In this document: piece by piece, positions 43,385 through 52,135 of the stretch | How the letters are laid out: each line of letters starts with the position of its first letter | Position numbering within the stretch: position 1 is the stretch's first letter | Assembly (NCBI GenBank): GCA_017161655.1 | Contig: JADFCV010000001.1 | Coordinates: forward strand, 260,945 to 324,944 | Reading direction: 5' to 3' | Source of the DNA: Candidatus Sumerlaeota bacterium | Lineage (GTDB): Bacteria > Sumerlaeota > Sumerlaeia > Sumerlaeales > Sumerlaeaceae | Length of the DNA: 64,000 nucleotides | Made by a program: the position numbers and the translations under genes | The notes under the pieces: model-generated | Databases searched by the model: none | What the model was told of the DNA's origin: nothing | The model's input: the letters and a program-made list of their open reading frames with translations, nothing else

Positions 43385-44428
43385 TCACTCGAACAGATTC
43401 CAATCACTCACTGCCGTCGAGCCACTTGGCAGCAGCCAGCCTGAAATCGAGTTGTTCGTATAAAGGAACCACACGCGACCATTTTGCGCATCAATGGCCG
43501 CATCGCCGGTCCCATTCACATTTGCTGCGGCTCCGCCCGTTTTCTCAAGTCCGCTTCCTGTTGCAGCAAACGCAACATCGTTGTTGAGGTCCCAAACGAT
43601 ACCTTTCACGTCAGTGGCGCCTGCCGTCACTGATGCTGGAGCCAGCGCCATGAGTTTGACGGAATTCTTCACTGCAACAGAAATTGCGCCTTTACCCGGG
43701 GCAACCGCTTTTGCTGCACTAGCTGAGGCACTCGTCCCGCTGATCGCATACAAAACGGAGGTGGTTTCATCAAGCGAATCGGCAGCCGCTTTGCGTGCCC
43801 AGAATGCCGTGCCACTCGGGTCCCACGCAACAAAGCTCAGGCCAACAAGCCCAGCATCCAGCGTTAGGACCTGCTTGGTAAAGGTTTGGCCGCCGTCCGT
43901 TGTGGTGAGAAGTGCCACATTAGGATTATTCATGCCGGCCACCAGCAGTTTTGTATTGTTGCCGGAGCCGATCACTGAAATGGAGTCTCCAAGACGCTCG
44001 CTGGCCGGCGTCTCGGCGTACGCCACCACTGGCGCGGCCGACTCATCTGAGTAGGCGTAGATCCGGAAATTGGCCCCAGCAATGGCGATATTGGAAAGGT
44101 AAATTCGTCCGTCAGCTGCGACAGCGACTTTTCCCACGTTCACAGTTCCGCCCCCGATCCCGGTGTTGTTGAGACCCGACCCAATCTCGGATCCCGTCAT
44201 GGGATCAAGCACGTGGATTTTATTGCCAGCGACGGAATCATTGTCGGCCACAAGCAGATGACCTGTGCTGGCGTTGTAAGTCATGCCCCGTGTTTGGTTG
44301 TTGCCATTCAGCCAGCTTAGCGCTCCGCCGTCTTCCACTTTAAAAAGCAGTGACATCGGCTGCTGCGCCATGGCGACGGTTCCCAGCATTGCAAAGAGGC
44401 TCACAACGGTGAGTCGTTTGCCTGTCAT
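43385..44428 (-). CDS. Secreted DUF4623-type beta-propeller-like protein (paralogue 1)
   Basis: A 347-residue exported protein. An AGGAGG ribosome site lies seven bases before the ATG and a signal peptide follows (LTVVSLFAMLGTVAMAQQ). The body is a set of short beta-rich repeats: VEDGGALSWLNGNNQTRGMTY, HLLVADND, KIHVLDPMTGSEIG, ADGRIYLSNIAIA, FTKQVLTLDAGLVGLSFVAW and RVWFLYTNNSISGWLLP. This is the DUF4623 pattern, which looks like a propeller. The end SDWNLFE also occurs in its paralogue at 46413. Its role outside the cell is unknown. It is the last gene in its strand direction before the deacetylase, and has its own terminator. Confidence 0.75.
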   Translation of the reverse strand: MTGKRLTVVSLFAMLGTVAMAQQPMSLLFKVEDGGALSWLNGNNQTRGMTYNASTGHLLVADNDSVAGNKIHVLDPMTGSEIGSGLNNTGIGGGTVNVGKVAVAADGRIYLSNIAIAGANFRIYAYSDESAAPVVAYAETPASERLGDSISVIGSGNNTKLLVAGMNNPNVALLTTTDGGQTFTKQVLTLDAGLVGLSFVAWDPSGTAFWARKAAADSLDETTSVLYAISGTSASASAAKAVAPGKGAISVAVKNSVKLMALAPASVTAGATDVKGIVWDLNNDVAFAATGSGLEKTGGAAANVNGTGDAAIDAQNGRVWFLYTNNSISGWLLPSGSTAVSDWNLFE

Positions 44429-44611
44429 TGTTTTCTCCTCCTGTCGAACGTAACGTTTTGATGTGCCCCCATGCTGCCAAACTAGTGTTAGTCTGCCTGC
44501 CGGCCCGTGGGCATTGCAAGAAAAAAATGTGGCACTTGATTTAGCTTTGGATCAATTCTCTTCTGTCACGTCTGGCACGCCGTGCTTTCCCAGTCCTGCC
44601 CCATATTTTGT

Positions 44612-44649
44612 TAACAAAACAAAAGCGGCAGGCACGGACGTCCTGCCGC
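44612..44649 (-). terminator. Intrinsic terminator of the parvulin gene
   Basis: Read on the minus strand, GCGGCAGG (complement of 44642-44649) and CCTGCCGC (complement of 44625-44632) form an eight-base-pair stem around ACGTCCGTG, followed by TTTTGTTTTGTT. It lies 28 bases past the stop of the parvulin gene. Confidence 0.85.
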
Positions 44650-44676
44650 TGTGATGCTGCGAGCCTCATCCGTTGC

Positions 44677-46245
44677 TCACTTGGGGAGAGGGATAAGAAT
44701 TTTCAGCTCGTGCTCGCGAGCAAAGTCCTCAATCGCTTTCTGCATGGCCTCCCATGCCTTTCGGTTGCGTGCTTGTTCCAGGCACATCTCGCGCACCTCA
44801 TCAAATTCCATTTGTGGACGCTCGCGTCGCCCATCGAGCCGATAGAAGGCCACCCCTTCCTTCGTCGGAATGTTGTTTGTGAGCGACCCCGTTGTGATCT
44901 TTACAAGTTCGTCATCGGCCTTCGGTTCGTCACTCGACATCACCCAATCAGTCTGCTGCGTCACCTCCGCGTCCAGGCTTCTGGCCTCCGCCAGAATGCC
45001 CCCCATATCCGCTGTCGGGTGCTTTATGACGAAATCCCGCAGCTTATTGAGTGCGTCGAGTGCAGCCCGCCGTGTCGGATACCGCGCCGTTCCATACGGA
45101 ACAAAAAACCGGGTAAACTTCAGGTATCCCCCTTTTCTCATCGCTTTTGAATAGGTCGTGTAATAAGCTCGCGCATCTTCCTCTGTTGGGCGGAAGCGCT
45201 CAAGGTTGGTGTCGAGGAAACAAGTCCGCGCTAACACCCGTTCGCGGAAAAACCGTTCCTTTTTCTCGCATTCTGTCGGGGTGCTCATGTCTTCGAGCAC
45301 AGCAAGCGCCACAAGCTCCTGCGTCACCGTTGTCTTTCCAAACCGTTTTTCGACAACTCTGGCCGCTTCTTCGCTCACGAATTCCCCCCGCATGAGCGCG
45401 ATGATGCGTTCTTGAAGTCCAGGATCGCGTTCAATGGCATCCGTCGTCAGGCGCTCCTCGGGATACACGTGCGGGACCCACACGATGTAGTAGCCGTTGT
45501 GGAGCAGAGTAGGGGAGGAGATGACATCCTGGGGCAGCGAAAATGCGAAATCCACAAACCTGCGGTTGTAGGGCACGTTGCGCGAGATGACACCGACGCG
45601 CCCACCATTGCTGCTGCTCGGGGCTTGACTGTAAAACCGCGCTGCGTCATCAAAGCGAATTCGTTTCTCCTCCAGCAGGCGATAAACCTCATCCATGTCC
45701 TTTTTCACGGCCTCTCGTTCGGCCTGCGTTTTGGTCCCGGTGGTAGAGCGGAAGATGTAGCGCACATCCCGCATCTCGTCGCGCTCGAAGGCTTTGCGAT
45801 GGCGGAACCCTGCCGCGACAATTTGTTCAAGCGGCGGGGTGGTGAAGCGTGCTGCGACCTGTCGCTGCCAGTGTTCCACGACGCACGGCCAGAGCATGGG
45901 CTGCGAAAGCTTGCTGACAGTCGTTTCCAGGTCCGGGCAAAGTTCGCGAGCCTGCGCGGCCATCGCAGCTTCCCATGCCCGCTCGCGGGCAATCTGTTCC
46001 ACGAATGTTGCAGCGTCCTTTCTTTCGGCTTCTATCGTGCTCGAAAGCATCGTGTCCACGGGGTCAGCATAAGGATACCGCACCGCCTGACTGTAGAGAG
46101 CGATATCCTCTGCTGTCAAAACACCACCTCTCCATTCCGCCACCGGGTCGGACGGGCGAAACCCCAGCGCCGCTTGCGACATCACCGCAGACCAAAGCGC
46201 AAAACACACCATCAGCCGAGAAAACACAGCCTTTTTCATCCGCAT
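44677..46245 (-). CDS. Exported parvulin-type peptidylprolyl isomerase (SurA-like)
   Basis: A 522-residue exported protein. The ATG at 46245 has GAGAGGG seven bases upstream and leads into a signal peptide (AVFSRLMVCFALWSAVMSQA). An earlier frame start at 46467 runs through a terminator and is rejected. The parvulin domain spans about residues 190-295: VRYIFRSTTGTKTQAEREAV, DAARFYSQAPSSSNGGRVGVI and NGYYIVWV fit the isomerase core. A chaperone-like N-terminal domain and a long charged C-terminal part (RRAALDALNKLRDFVIKHPT) recall SurA and PrsA arrangement. It probably folds outer-membrane or secreted proteins. It lies between two DUF4623 paralogues, which may be clients. Confidence 0.85.
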   Translation of the reverse strand: MRMKKAVFSRLMVCFALWSAVMSQAALGFRPSDPVAEWRGGVLTAEDIALYSQAVRYPYADPVDTMLSSTIEAERKDAATFVEQIARERAWEAAMAAQARELCPDLETTVSKLSQPMLWPCVVEHWQRQVAARFTTPPLEQIVAAGFRHRKAFERDEMRDVRYIFRSTTGTKTQAEREAVKKDMDEVYRLLEEKRIRFDDAARFYSQAPSSSNGGRVGVISRNVPYNRRFVDFAFSLPQDVISSPTLLHNGYYIVWVPHVYPEERLTTDAIERDPGLQERIIALMRGEFVSEEAARVVEKRFGKTTVTQELVALAVLEDMSTPTECEKKERFFRERVLARTCFLDTNLERFRPTEEDARAYYTTYSKAMRKGGYLKFTRFFVPYGTARYPTRRAALDALNKLRDFVIKHPTADMGGILAEARSLDAEVTQQTDWVMSSDEPKADDELVKITTGSLTNNIPTKEGVAFYRLDGRRERPQMEFDEVREMCLEQARNRKAWEAMQKAIEDFAREHELKILIPLPK

Positions 46246-46320
46246 GGACAACCCTCTCTTGCCAGCATCCAGAAGTGGAAATGAACCGAGATTCTCGAGC
46301 AACACAAGCTCAAAAGGAAA

Positions 46321-46348
46321 GGGAGCGGAATGGTGCCCTTCCGCTCCC
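46321..46348 (-). terminator. Intrinsic terminator of the second DUF4623-type gene
   Basis: GGGAGCGGAA (complement of 46339-46348) and TTCCGCTCCC (complement of 46321-46330) form a ten-base-pair stem across eight bases, followed on the minus strand by TTTCCTTTTG. The T run on the plus strand side (CCATTTTTT) may let it also work in reverse. Confidence 0.85.
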
Positions 46349-46412
46349 CATTTTTTCGCACCGACCTGGCTCTGCAACGCTCTTCTTTGCGGCAGAGCCA
46401 TATGGTTAGCTA

Positions 46413-47477
46413 TCAGTAGAGGTTCCAGTCGCCGACGCCTGAAGCCACCTCGTTCGGCAGATTCCACGCCGAAATGCTGTTGTTCGTGTACAGGAAGAAC
46501 ACGCGTTTGTTGGTCAGGTCAATCGCCGCAGCACCGGAGCCATTGAGATTGGTATTGGCAGCGCTACCCGCTTCCAAACCCGCTGCCGTCTCGGCGAGCA
46601 GCGTCTGAGACGCGACGTGGTAAACGGTCCCTTTAAGATTAGATGCGCCAGCCGTAGCGTTCGCAAACGTGTTGGCAACGATCAGGTGGCTTCCTGGAGT
46701 CACTTTCACATCGAACGCACCAACGCCTGCGAGGGGCAGCTTCGCACCAAAAACTGTGTCCGATGTGCCGGCCGTGCCGGAAATGGTGTAACGTTTTAGA
46801 GCCGAAGTTTCTGTGCCGGTTGAAGCTGCCTTACGTGCGTAGAAAGCATCCGAAGCCTGAGGATCCCACTTCACGTAGGTGGTTCCGACGAGCGCAGTGT
46901 TAAGCGTAATGTCCTGCTTCGTAAATGTAGCGCCGCCATCGGTCGAGGTGAACACAGCAACGTTGGGATTGCCGGACCCCGAAACCAGAAGCTCAATGTT
47001 CGAGCCAGAGCCCTTCACATCCACGCTGTCACCGTAGCGCACCGACACGTTTGCTTCGCTGTAAGCGGTGACTGGCGCTGCGGTTTCATTCGCGTAGTAG
47101 TAAATCTTGAAAGTGCTGGTTGCCGCGGCCACGTTTGTGAGAAAGAGTTTGCCGTCGGACGTAGCGTTGATGAGGTTTAACTGGATTGTTCCCAGACTCA
47201 CGCCTGTGACGTTCAGGGCGTTTGGCGTTTTTGCAGCAGCCGTGGCTGGATCCAGCCGGTACACGGCATTGGCCGGGCCGCGGTCAGGGACGAGGAGAGT
47301 GTCTGATGGCTCATAGTAGCACAGTCCGCGGGTGTTGTTATCGTTAAGGAACCAGGCCAACAACGACCCTCCGGCGTCCGCTTTCCAAATCTGGGTCATG
47401 GTGTAGGGCGGGGCTGCGTAACTTGCCGCTGCGACAGCTGCGCCAACAGCAGCAAGGGTGAGTGTTAACTTCTTCAT
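46413..47477 (-). CDS. Secreted DUF4623-type beta-propeller-like protein (paralogue 2)
   Basis: A 354-residue exported protein, paralogous to the gene at 43385. The ATG at 47477 is preceded by CAGGAGGTTTG, a near-perfect ribosome site, and followed by a signal peptide (LTLTLAAVGAAVAAASYAAP). Matching blocks include DAGGSLLAWFLNDNNTRGLC, TLLVPDRGPANAVYRLDP, DGKLFLTNVAAATSTFKIYY, GDSVDVKGSGSNIELLVSG and FFLYTNNSISAWNLP, with GDWNLY at the end. Its upstream neighbour is divergent and exported. Both paralogues having strong ribosome sites suggests high expression. The role is unknown; extracellular or surface-exposed is inferred. Confidence 0.75.
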   Translation of the reverse strand: MKKLTLTLAAVGAAVAAASYAAPPYTMTQIWKADAGGSLLAWFLNDNNTRGLCYYEPSDTLLVPDRGPANAVYRLDPATAAAKTPNALNVTGVSLGTIQLNLINATSDGKLFLTNVAAATSTFKIYYYANETAAPVTAYSEANVSVRYGDSVDVKGSGSNIELLVSGSGNPNVAVFTSTDGGATFTKQDITLNTALVGTTYVKWDPQASDAFYARKAASTGTETSALKRYTISGTAGTSDTVFGAKLPLAGVGAFDVKVTPGSHLIVANTFANATAGASNLKGTVYHVASQTLLAETAAGLEAGSAANTNLNGSGAAAIDLTNKRVFFLYTNNSISAWNLPNEVASGVGDWNLY

Positions 47478-47664
47478 AGCAAACCTCCTGATATCTGTAA
47501 TTGACTCCGGGAAAGTTGGCACCCACTTTCCCATTGTCTAATCTCGCATTTATGTCACAAATTCCCATGACGTCAAGAGAAAAGAAATACCAAATAATAA
47601 AAATGCACAGTAAATCATATCTCTCGAATTGGCAGACATCTATATGCAAAAAAGGAGCGTACCG

Positions 47665-48519
47665 ATGCCGATGTTTCTCTTGTCCAGTAAAAAGCGGGGC
47701 TTTTTGCAAAAAATATTCGATTTAGGGGGCGCTGCGAGTCTTGCTCTCATGCTGTGCCACTGTACGAGTGAGACAGAAGATCAAGCTGTGTCGAGTCGCG
47801 TTGCTCGTGTCGCCTCACCGACGCCCGCCGCAACAAGCCAGAAAACGAATCTCACGAACGAACCTTGCGCTGTTTTCCCGGTGGAAAGTGGGGGCGCCAT
47901 TGTTGATTCCGTCACGACGGACATCCTGCGTTTGCGCTTAACCAACATCGCCGGACAACCAGCGTCTTCCGGTTATGCCGCTCTTCTTGAGTTCACGCCT
48001 GCCCATAACGCGGCGAAGTCGGCAACTAAGGTCGCGTTCTACCGCCTTCCGGCAGAGCTTCCTGAGGGACTTTACGCGAAGCTTCCAGAACCCCTCTCTG
48101 TCAACACCTCCGCGTCGCTCACACTCTTTTCTCTTAACGAAAACCGTGTCGCCAGTCATGTCCTCAGCCTGCGCTGCCCGCCGGAAATGGATAGAAGTGA
48201 CGCCACTTTTGCCGTTCGCGAGGCGCTTACGTCGCCATCAGTCCATGTGAACGCATCGCATCAATTTGTTGGTGTACTGGAGAATCTCGTGGCCGATGGA
48301 CCGGCGAAACAGATTCCCCATGTCCTGGCCTTATTGAACTGTTACCTGGAAAACTCGATTTCTCTAGCTGGTTCCGAAGCTGCGCCTGTTTTCTCAAGGG
48401 GAGCCGAGATAGTCTCGCAGCTACGCAAACGCCTTCAGTCGGGAGGTGAATTTGCCGAGCGCGACCTAGAAGAGCTTCGACAGTTTTTCAGTGATGCAAT
48501 AAACAAGATAAAAAAGTAA
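47665..48519 (+). CDS. Exported protein of unknown function
   Basis: A 284-residue protein. The ATG at 47665 is chosen for the AAGGAG site seven to eight bases upstream. The N-terminus has a basic region (SSKKRGFLQKIFDLG) and a hydrophobic core ending LALMLCHCTSE, so it is exported, perhaps as a lipoprotein although no standard lipobox (LxxC with small residues) is clear. The middle contains beta-rich segments such as GYAALLEFTPAHNAAKSATKVAFYRLP. The C-terminal 70 residues are helical and charged (REALTSPSVHVNASHQF, ISLAGSEAAPVF, FAERDLEELRQFFSDAINK). I do not recognise a family. It lies divergently from the second DUF4623 gene. Confidence 0.6.
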   Translation: MPMFLLSSKKRGFLQKIFDLGGAASLALMLCHCTSETEDQAVSSRVARVASPTPAATSQKTNLTNEPCAVFPVESGGAIVDSVTTDILRLRLTNIAGQPASSGYAALLEFTPAHNAAKSATKVAFYRLPAELPEGLYAKLPEPLSVNTSASLTLFSLNENRVASHVLSLRCPPEMDRSDATFAVREALTSPSVHVNASHQFVGVLENLVADGPAKQIPHVLALLNCYLENSISLAGSEAAPVFSRGAEIVSQLRKRLQSGGEFAERDLEELRQFFSDAINKIKK

Positions 48520-48611
48520 TGAACGCAATGATCTCAAAGGGTCATGTCTGGGAGTGGCGACCGAACCAACCGACCGGACGCACCTGACGCTCAAATCTCG
48601 CAGTCGGACTC

Positions 48612-49910
48612 TTAGCCTTCCAGCACCGCTTTGTAGATGTGGTCAACATGCGTGAGGAAATCAGCGGGGTCAAAGCAACGATCCAGTTCTTCCGCAGAGA
48701 GCACCTGTGCGATGCGCGGGTCCTTGTTGAGGTTCTCCCGCAGGGTCGCTGAGTCACTGGCCCAGGTGGCCATGGCCGCCTTTTGCACGACGTCGTAGGC
48801 TTCTTCACGGGAAAGCCCACGTTCGACGAGCGAAAGGAGCACGCGTTGCGAGAAGATTAACCCACGAGTGAGGTTAAGGTTTTTTTCCATTTGTGCCGGA
48901 TAATAGTGGAGCCCTTCGAGCACTTTGCGGAGAAGCCGGAGCATGTAATGCACCACGGTTGTGGAATCCGGCAGGATGACCCTCTCGGTGGACGAATGGC
49001 TGATGTCGCGCTCATGCCAGAGGGCGTTGTTCTCGAGCGCGGTGGCTGCGTAGCCGCGTAAGAGTCGCGCCAGTCCCGACAGCTGTTCACATTTTACGGG
49101 GTTACGCTTGTGAGGCATGGCGCTTGAGCCTTTTTGGCCAGCACTGAATGGTTCTTCCAGCTCCCGGACTTCCGTGCGCTGGAGGTGACGGATTTCTGTG
49201 GCGATTTTTTCGATGGTCGAGCCGCAAATGGCCAGTGCGCATAAGAGTTCCGCGTGGCGATCGCGCTGGATCACCTGGGTGGCCACGCGAGCGTGCGCGA
49301 TTCCCAATTTTTGGCATACGCGCTCTTCGATTTCGGGGCCGGTGTGGGCATAAGTGCCGACGGCCCCAGAGATTTTTCCGACAGCCACACGCTGGAAAGC
49401 TGTTTGCAGACGCTCCACGTTGCGTCCCATTTCTTCGTAGTACAGCAGAAACTTAAGCCCTAAAACAATCGGCTCGGCGTGGACGCCGTGGGTGCGTCCC
49501 ACAACCACCTGGTCCTTGTGTTCCAGAGCAAGGCGCCTGAGCGTCGAACGCAAATTCTCGCATTCTGCCAAAATCAGCTCTCCCGCGCGCTTCAGGCGAA
49601 GGGCTTGGGCAGTATCCACAACATCGTTTGACGTGAGACCAAGATGCACGAAGCGCGAAGCCGGCCCGATGTTCTCGGCCAGACACGTGGTAAATGCGAT
49701 GACGTCGTGGTGGACGGTCTTTTCTATCTCTTCAATACGAGCGACTTCGAATCGCGCCTTTGATTTGATTTCGGCCAGAGCATCGGCAGGGATGCGACCA
49801 AGCTCATGCCAGGCCTCGCAGGCCGCAAGTTCCACTTCGAGCCAGGCTTGATATTTTGCTTCTTCGCTCCAGAGAGCCGACATCTCTGGGGTGGAATATC
49901 GAGGAATCAT
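48612..49910 (-). CDS. purB: Adenylosuccinate lyase
   Basis: PurB catalyses two steps of purine synthesis: release of fumarate from SAICAR and from adenylosuccinate. The 432-residue protein starts MIPRYSTPEMSALWSEEAKY, typical of the short-form enzymes. It has the fumarase/aspartase signature GSSAMPHKRNPVKCEQLSGLA (residues about 260-280), and the conserved blocks VHHDVIAFTTCLAENIGP, RFVHLGLTSNDVVDTAQALRL and VVVGRTHGVHAEPIVLGLKF. All are present and the length fits. Its start overlaps purN by four bases (ATGA), so both are made in one operon, purN first. Confidence 0.96.
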   Translation of the reverse strand: MIPRYSTPEMSALWSEEAKYQAWLEVELAACEAWHELGRIPADALAEIKSKARFEVARIEEIEKTVHHDVIAFTTCLAENIGPASRFVHLGLTSNDVVDTAQALRLKRAGELILAECENLRSTLRRLALEHKDQVVVGRTHGVHAEPIVLGLKFLLYYEEMGRNVERLQTAFQRVAVGKISGAVGTYAHTGPEIEERVCQKLGIAHARVATQVIQRDRHAELLCALAICGSTIEKIATEIRHLQRTEVRELEEPFSAGQKGSSAMPHKRNPVKCEQLSGLARLLRGYAATALENNALWHERDISHSSTERVILPDSTTVVHYMLRLLRKVLEGLHYYPAQMEKNLNLTRGLIFSQRVLLSLVERGLSREEAYDVVQKAAMATWASDSATLRENLNKDPRIAQVLSAEELDRCFDPADFLTHVDHIYKAVLEG

Positions 49911-50569
49911 GGCAAGTTCGTTCCCTTTCCGTTAGCAGTTTCGTCAAGGAAGCGTACGATCCGTCCCTCCAGGCACCACGGCCGTTCCGTCACAGCTTTT
50001 AGGGCTTCCGAATAGGCCTCGTGCTCTTGGTTGAGAATCCGCGCGGCCAGGGTGTCTTCGGTGTCACCTGGCAAAACCGGCACACAGCGCTGCACGATGA
50101 TGGGACCGGTGTCCATCCCTTCATCAACAAAATGTACGGTACAGCCTGAGACCTTAACGCCATACTCGAGAGCTTGCCGCTGAGCATGGAGTCCGGGAAA
50201 AGCCGGTAACAAAGCGGGATGGATATTCAGGATCCGCTGGGGGAAGCGTTCCAGGAGAGTTCGGCCGACCAGCCGCATATAGCCGGCTAGGGCGACCCAT
50301 TCGACTTCATGCGATTCGAGAATACTGACGATGCTTTGCTCGAACTCCTCTTTGGAAGAGAAGTCTTTGCGCCTGACAATGTGGAACGTTACCCCATAGC
50401 GCTCCGCAATGTGCAATGCGCCGGCGTCACTTTTGTCCACGATGAGGCACACGATGCGGACCTTCGCGAAATAGCCCTCCCTTTCATGCCGGAGAAGTGC
50501 CTCGAAATTTGACCCGCGTCCGGAGGCGAGGACGCCGACGTTCGTCCATTGTGTTTGTCCTAATGTCAT
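49907..50569 (-). CDS. purN: Phosphoribosylglycinamide formyltransferase
   Basis: PurN formylates GAR with 10-formyltetrahydrofolate in purine synthesis. The ATG at 50569 (Met13 of the longest frame) has GGGAGG upstream and starts ahead of the first strand NVGVLASGRGSNFEALLRHE. Other signature parts are VDKSDAGALHIAERYGV, VEWVALAGYMRLVGRTLLERFPQRILNIHPALLPAFPG-like stretch with the active N/H/P set, CTVHFVDEGMDTGPIIVQ with the catalytic Asp, and a C-terminal tail reaching EGRIVRFLDE. At about 220 residues it is normal. It is directly upstream of purB, with a four-base overlap. Confidence 0.95.
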   Translation of the reverse strand: MTLGQTQWTNVGVLASGRGSNFEALLRHEREGYFAKVRIVCLIVDKSDAGALHIAERYGVTFHIVRRKDFSSKEEFEQSIVSILESHEVEWVALAGYMRLVGRTLLERFPQRILNIHPALLPAFPGLHAQRQALEYGVKVSGCTVHFVDEGMDTGPIIVQRCVPVLPGDTEDTLAARILNQEHEAYSEALKAVTERPWCLEGRIVRFLDETANGKGTNLP

Positions 50570-50669
50570 TGTTCCTCCCGAACTCTTATGCCGAACACAT
50601 ACCACCGTTTCGGTGCTTGCGCAAAGAGCAAGACACCTTGCGACGGCCGGCTAGTTGAGCGAAGAGCTA

Positions 50670-51098
50670 TCAGTGGGTGTGGAAGTGGGGAAGCGGCGCG
50701 TCGTAGTCGCGTAACAGGTCTCCGTGGACCGAGCACCGGGGCAACTCGCCGACTTTACCGATGATGTATTGTCCGCCACTGGGACATTTCGGGACATTGA
50801 CAGGGGAGCGCAGCGTGTCGTCGTCGCACCAATGGCGGCGCCCGTATTCGTAACGCCGCAGATACTTGTGGGCCAGCATCTCCACTCTAGGCGCGTTTGC
50901 TCCGCGGCGTGCACCTGTCTCACGAGCCCATTCCTCTTTCGCGTCGAGCAATCGCTCGAGATTATAGAGACAGATTTGTTCACGTCCTTCAGCAGTGGAC
51001 AGCGGCGGATCCGAAGGGTGTTTCCAATTCGGAGCCAGAGAGCAGCCCGCGAGCGTGAAAACGGCTACTGCAGCGGAAAAGAGATTCAGAAGTTTCAT
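50670..51098 (-). CDS. Putative lipoprotein with pseudopilin-like disulfide loop
   Basis: A 142-residue protein. The ATG at 51098 is chosen for the AAGGGG site nine bases upstream. The N-terminus has a lipobox (FTLAGCSLAP, Cys19). The middle is charged with a helix (EQICLYNLERLLDAKEEWAR). The C-terminal part contains VPKCPSGGQYIIGKVGELPR followed by CSVHG, a Cys-bounded loop known from type II secretion pseudopilins and related periplasmic proteins, here without a pilin leader peptide. It may be a lipid-anchored relative of those domains. It lies downstream of the DUF3891 gene, on the same strand. Confidence 0.65.
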   Translation of the reverse strand: MKLLNLFSAAVAVFTLAGCSLAPNWKHPSDPPLSTAEGREQICLYNLERLLDAKEEWARETGARRGANAPRVEMLAHKYLRRYEYGRRHWCDDDTLRSPVNVPKCPSGGQYIIGKVGELPRCSVHGDLLRDYDAPLPHFHTH

Positions 51099-51197
51099 CT
51101 TTACGACCCCTTGTGAAACGGCTGATACCACAAAACTTGTCCTTGGTTGTTTCCCACCGTGGCAGGCGAGACGGACCAGCGCAACAGAATTTCATTC

Positions 51198-52049
51198 TCA
51201 CGCCACTGTGACGCTTTCTGACGAGTTTCCCAGAAGAAACTCCTGGGAGACTGCGGAACTCGACTGGAGCGATGCCTGGAGCTGCTCGTCGCTTTCATAG
51301 GGGGTGGCCGGAATGATGTAGGCGCGAACGTGATCGCGCAAATTCTTTCGGAAAGGAAGCGGCTCAATTTCCAGGCCAAACTTGCCATTAGGCCGCCGGA
51401 CGACGAGCTGTTCGATATCCGCCAAGTAAGGGACATGCTCGATTGTTGTGCTTCCCTGAAAATCGGTGCAGAGGAGGATCGACAACGCGTCGCAGACTTC
51501 GAGTAGTTTGACGTCCGCTTCAAAGCTGCCGCCAACAGGGATATTGATAAGCGCGGATGTTGCCGTATCATTGGGATTGCTCGACAGCTCATCTGCGGCG
51601 TCGGCTGTACGTTTCTCGAGTTCCTTCCGCCACACCCTGATGCGATGTTCCTGTTCAGCTATAAAATTCCCCAGAGCGACAGCCTCGCGTGGCTTGAGGC
51701 GCGCGATTTCCTGCTCGTGTTGCGCTCGATTTAAAAAGTACTGCGCGACGACACTCGCCCCATAGAGCAGGCCGCGCTCAGCAATGAGAGCAATGCTCCG
51801 CGACCAGATTTCGTAATGCTCTGATTTCGGCATCTCGAGGAACGAGCGTGGTTCGCCGCGGTCATTAATACGAGGCTTGGCGTCGCACTCAGCCCACCCG
51901 TCGTCGTGCATGGCTATGGCTTTGATCACCTCGCCATTGGGCCTCACCGGGGAAAACTTCCACGCGGCGGCAATGATGCCTGCTAACCGTGCATGTTCCG
52001 CTTGCGGAACGAGCATCCACTTATCTTTTCCCCAGTGCCGACGAATCAT
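51198..52049 (-). CDS. DUF3891 family protein
   Basis: A 283-residue protein. It starts MIRRHWGKDKWMLVPQAEHARLAG, and AIAMHDDGWAECDAKPRIND (residues about 44-63) carries the conserved histidine and aspartates expected in DUF3891. FAERGLLYGASVVAQYF-type and ADVKLLEVCDALSILLCTDF stretches, with further acidic residues, suggest an HD-like metal-binding helical fold. The family has no proven function. It lies between comF and a small lipoprotein on the minus strand, with spacing too wide (about 85 bases) to be sure of one operon. Confidence 0.75.
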   Translation of the reverse strand: MIRRHWGKDKWMLVPQAEHARLAGIIAAAWKFSPVRPNGEVIKAIAMHDDGWAECDAKPRINDRGEPRSFLEMPKSEHYEIWSRSIALIAERGLLYGASVVAQYFLNRAQHEQEIARLKPREAVALGNFIAEQEHRIRVWRKELEKRTADAADELSSNPNDTATSALINIPVGGSFEADVKLLEVCDALSILLCTDFQGSTTIEHVPYLADIEQLVVRRPNGKFGLEIEPLPFRKNLRDHVRAYIIPATPYESDEQLQASLQSSSAVSQEFLLGNSSESVTVA

Positions 52050-52135
52050 CCACAGTATCCTCTATTTGAAAACCTGATTAGTGAAAGAGACTAATCTGCG
52101 CAGAGAATCAAGCGCGAAGCGAACACAAATGGAAG

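Noticed and set aside
45412-46284. Long plus-strand frame of about 290 codons opposite the parvulin gene.
   Set aside because: It lies wholly antisense to a gene with a signal peptide, parvulin motifs and a ribosome site. Its translation has no domain and odd Cys/His/Arg content.
46246-46467. Upstream extension of the parvulin frame.
   Set aside because: It runs through the terminator at 46321-46348 and the end of the preceding gene. The signal peptide start at 46245 has its own ribosome site.
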